Shown in pieces: positions 6,016 through 7,759 of a stretch of DNA of 7,759 nucleotides; the first letter of the stretch is position 1; every line of letters starts with the position of its first letter. The stretch is from SIG603 sp964369215 (GTDB lineage: Bacteria > Bacillota > Clostridia > Oscillospirales > Acutalibacteraceae). The notes beneath the pieces were generated by a model. That model searched no databases. It saw nothing but the letters and a program-made list of their open reading frames with translations, and was not told the DNA's origin. The stretch spans positions 1 to 7,759 of the forward strand of contig CAYJEZ010000116.1 of NCBI GenBank assembly GCA_964369215.1, written 5' to 3'. A program made the translations under genes and the position numbers.

Positions 6016-7665
6016 GTGGAAAGTAACAATTATAAGCCTTTGCCAATACCACCAAGAAGAGAAATTAAGCAAGATAATAGGCAAATAAAAGCTAAGGCTA
6101 CCTTCTCTTTTAATACAAGTTTTGCAGATGTGGAGATAACAGCTGATATTAACATTAATAAAACTGCTCCTAAGCCTCAACGAATAGTAAAGGTTAATGA
6201 TAAAGAGAGCGAAATAAAAATGATGTTCTATAAAATGAGAAACATTGCTAGAAGCTCTTTTAATAAAGCAAATGAAGACCCTTTTTCTTTTTATATGCAA
6301 GCAGATTTTATGAAAAACTTTGAAGACGACTTTGAGAATGTAGCACAGCTTGATGATTATTTTCCGTCTTATCAAAAAATGAGTTTTGACCAGCTAAGGA
6401 CATACTATAGTTGGCGCACTAAGGTGAGAAAAGGCATTATAGATGAGGTGGATATATCGTATGCTTTTATATATGTATATGAGATTATTAATGGTATAGG
6501 TATTGACAATTGCGATGATGGGCTTGAAAAACTTATTAATCTATGGAGCAGATTTAGAGAATTTAACGACCAAACAGATAAATATTTACTGCATTGGATA
6601 AAAGATTATTTTATTTATTTTCCTGTGAAAATGCAGTTTAACGATTTTGTAAACGAGCACGGATTGCACACACATTATCCCTCAGTTTACGCTTATGGCT
6701 CAGACCCCAAATATAGCTTTGATTTATTTTTGGCTATCTCTAAGTATGATATAACTAAGTCAATTTTTTACATTGGAGAAAATGAAAAACTTATAAAAGG
6801 AGCATTTATTTTTACACTTGAGGAGTTAAGAAAAAAATTTGCGAATACCGAGGGAAAGTTTGAGGACCTACTTTTTTTCTCACTTACAAAAAAAGCACTG
6901 TGGAAGCCATTTAACAGAACGCTGTTTTATCCTGTGCAAAACAGTAGAGATAGGAAAGTGAATATATCTGACAAAGAGGTTTACGTGCAAAGGCATGGGC
7001 AATGGAGCTACAACACGGTAATTTTGTCAGAGAGTGGCAGGTTAATAATCACCTATATTATGAAAGAGATAGAGGCTAGTTTAAGGACCTACACAAACTA
7101 TAAATACAAACTGCAAACCACTCCACCTAGTTTAGATGTGAAAACACAAAACCAGCTTACAAATGCAGGGGTACTTTTTCCTAGGTTTATTAAAGAGTGT
7201 GCATATAATTATTATAAATTAAGTACAAGAACAGTAGTGCAAATTAATACAAAGGCTTTAGAGAAAATAAGAGACGAGGCTGCAATAACTCAAGAGAAAC
7301 TTATTGTAGAAGAAGAGAGCGAGATAAAAGCGTTAAAACCACAAAACGAGCAAAGTGTTACTGTAGAGGTGGATATTCCTATAATTGAATTTGAAGAGAC
7401 ACAAGCACAAATAAATGAAAATAACGAGTGGGCAAATTTGCGAGAAAGCCTTACAGATATTCAAATACAGGCATTAAAAGTTATTATAAAAGGTGATGAC
7501 ATTAACGCATTTGCAAGAGAGCAAAAGCTTATGCCCGAGGTTATAGCAGAGGAGATAAATGACAAGGCTGTTGATATAATAGGTGACACTATTATGGAGT
7601 TTGATGGCAGTGTAGAAATATATGAAGATTATTTTGATAATATAAAAGAGATGTTAGAGCAGTAG
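6016..7665 (+). CDS. TerB-N / TerB-C domain protein, probable stress or defence operon
   Basis: A 549-residue protein without signal peptide or membrane segment, read from GTG 6016. After a low-complexity, proline- and basic-rich start (1-60), residues about 65-270 look like the TerB-N domain. The hallmark stretch is YYSWRTKVRKG (130-140) followed by DISYAFIYVYEIINGIG (146-162) and the helical LWSRF...W...Y segments. Residues about 405-549 look like TerB-C, with an acidic linker (about 430-462), then EWANLRESLTDIQIQALKVI (471-490), LMPEVIAEEINDKAVDIIGD (505-524) and an EIYEDYFDNIKEML end. These domains flank or accompany TerB in tellurite-resistance-like systems, thought to act in metal sensing or DNA processing; their biochemistry is not settled. 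No canonical TerB core is obvious between the two domains. The next gene starts 20 bases later with its own ribosome binding site, so the two form an operon. Domain assignment is from memory of family patterns. Confidence 0.8.
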   Translation: MESNNYKPLPIPPRREIKQDNRQIKAKATFSFNTSFADVEITADININKTAPKPQRIVKVNDKESEIKMMFYKMRNIARSSFNKANEDPFSFYMQADFMKNFEDDFENVAQLDDYFPSYQKMSFDQLRTYYSWRTKVRKGIIDEVDISYAFIYVYEIINGIGIDNCDDGLEKLINLWSRFREFNDQTDKYLLHWIKDYFIYFPVKMQFNDFVNEHGLHTHYPSVYAYGSDPKYSFDLFLAISKYDITKSIFYIGENEKLIKGAFIFTLEELRKKFANTEGKFEDLLFFSLTKKALWKPFNRTLFYPVQNSRDRKVNISDKEVYVQRHGQWSYNTVILSESGRLIITYIMKEIEASLRTYTNYKYKLQTTPPSLDVKTQNQLTNAGVLFPRFIKECAYNYYKLSTRTVVQINTKALEKIRDEAAITQEKLIVEEESEIKALKPQNEQSVTVEVDIPIIEFEETQAQINENNEWANLRESLTDIQIQALKVIIKGDDINAFAREQKLMPEVIAEEINDKAVDIIGDTIMEFDGSVEIYEDYFDNIKEMLEQ

Positions 7666-7685
7666 CTTTAGGAAGGATATATTTA

Positions 7686-7759
7686 ATGGAGAACGCAGTT
7701 CCAAAAAGAATAGCAAATATACTTGTAAATGCACTTAAAGGCGGAGTAGTGCCAAGGGT
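7686..7759 (+). CDS. Start of a probable BrxD-like ATP-binding protein (truncated by window end)
   Basis: Only 24 codons are present (MENAVPKRIANILVNALKGG, then VVPR), and the frame is open at the window edge. ATG at 7686 is preceded by AGGAAGGA (7670-7677) at eight-base spacing, and the gene lies 20 bases after the TerB protein, so both are probably co-transcribed. The pattern of an arginine-Ile helix followed by 'aLxxGvvPR' resembles the N-terminus of BREX-system ATP-binding proteins (BrxD, DUF2791 type), which I also recall as neighbours of TerB-N proteins in Firmicutes. The P-loop that would prove this lies beyond the window, so the identification rests on a short segment and on context. 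Confidence 0.5.
   Translation, partial: MENAVPKRIANILVNALKGGVVPR

Overview
The window looks like chromosome from a low-GC, anaerobic, endospore-forming member of the Clostridia. The base composition is strongly AT-rich, and the ribosome binding sites are strong AGGAGG types. It carries spoVT (a forespore transcription factor) and hydF (maturation of [FeFe]-hydrogenase), which together point to an anaerobic spore-former. I cannot name genus or species; no rRNA or strong taxonomic marker is present.

Layout from left to right. Bases 1-150 show no gene and end in a clear intrinsic terminator (151-184) for a transcript coming from outside the window. A 374-base AT-rich gap follows. Next come a Gfo/Idh/MocA-family NAD(P)-dependent oxidoreductase (559-1710) and a small secreted lipoprotein (1784-2344) with a likely promoter of its own. 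A 13-bp inverted repeat separates the lipoprotein from a tRNA-Thr(CGU) gene (2438-2513). Directly after the tRNA is a 45-base terminator-like unit that is repeated, almost unchanged, 97 bases further on. A well-formed promoter then leads to an EamA-type membrane transporter (2854-3690), which converges on spoVT (complement 3782-4303) across a shared hairpin. Divergent from spoVT is hydF (4531-5724), closed by a 15-bp hairpin. The right end holds the start of an operon: a TerB-N/TerB-C domain protein (6016-7665) and, 20 bases later, the first 24 codons of a second gene. Its N-terminus resembles the BrxD-type (BREX-associated) ATP-binding proteins.

Most of the genes stand alone as single housekeeping or accessory units and do not form one pathway. 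The exception is the right-hand operon, whose two genes look co-transcribed. TerB-N/TerB-C proteins and BrxD-like ATPases occur in stress-response and anti-phage gene neighbourhoods, often with a large helicase. That operon is the best candidate here for an incompletely described system, but the window cuts it off after about 74 bases of the second gene. Two annotation points matter: the proper starts of spoVT (4303) and of the TerB protein (GTG at 6016) lie inside the longest open frames.
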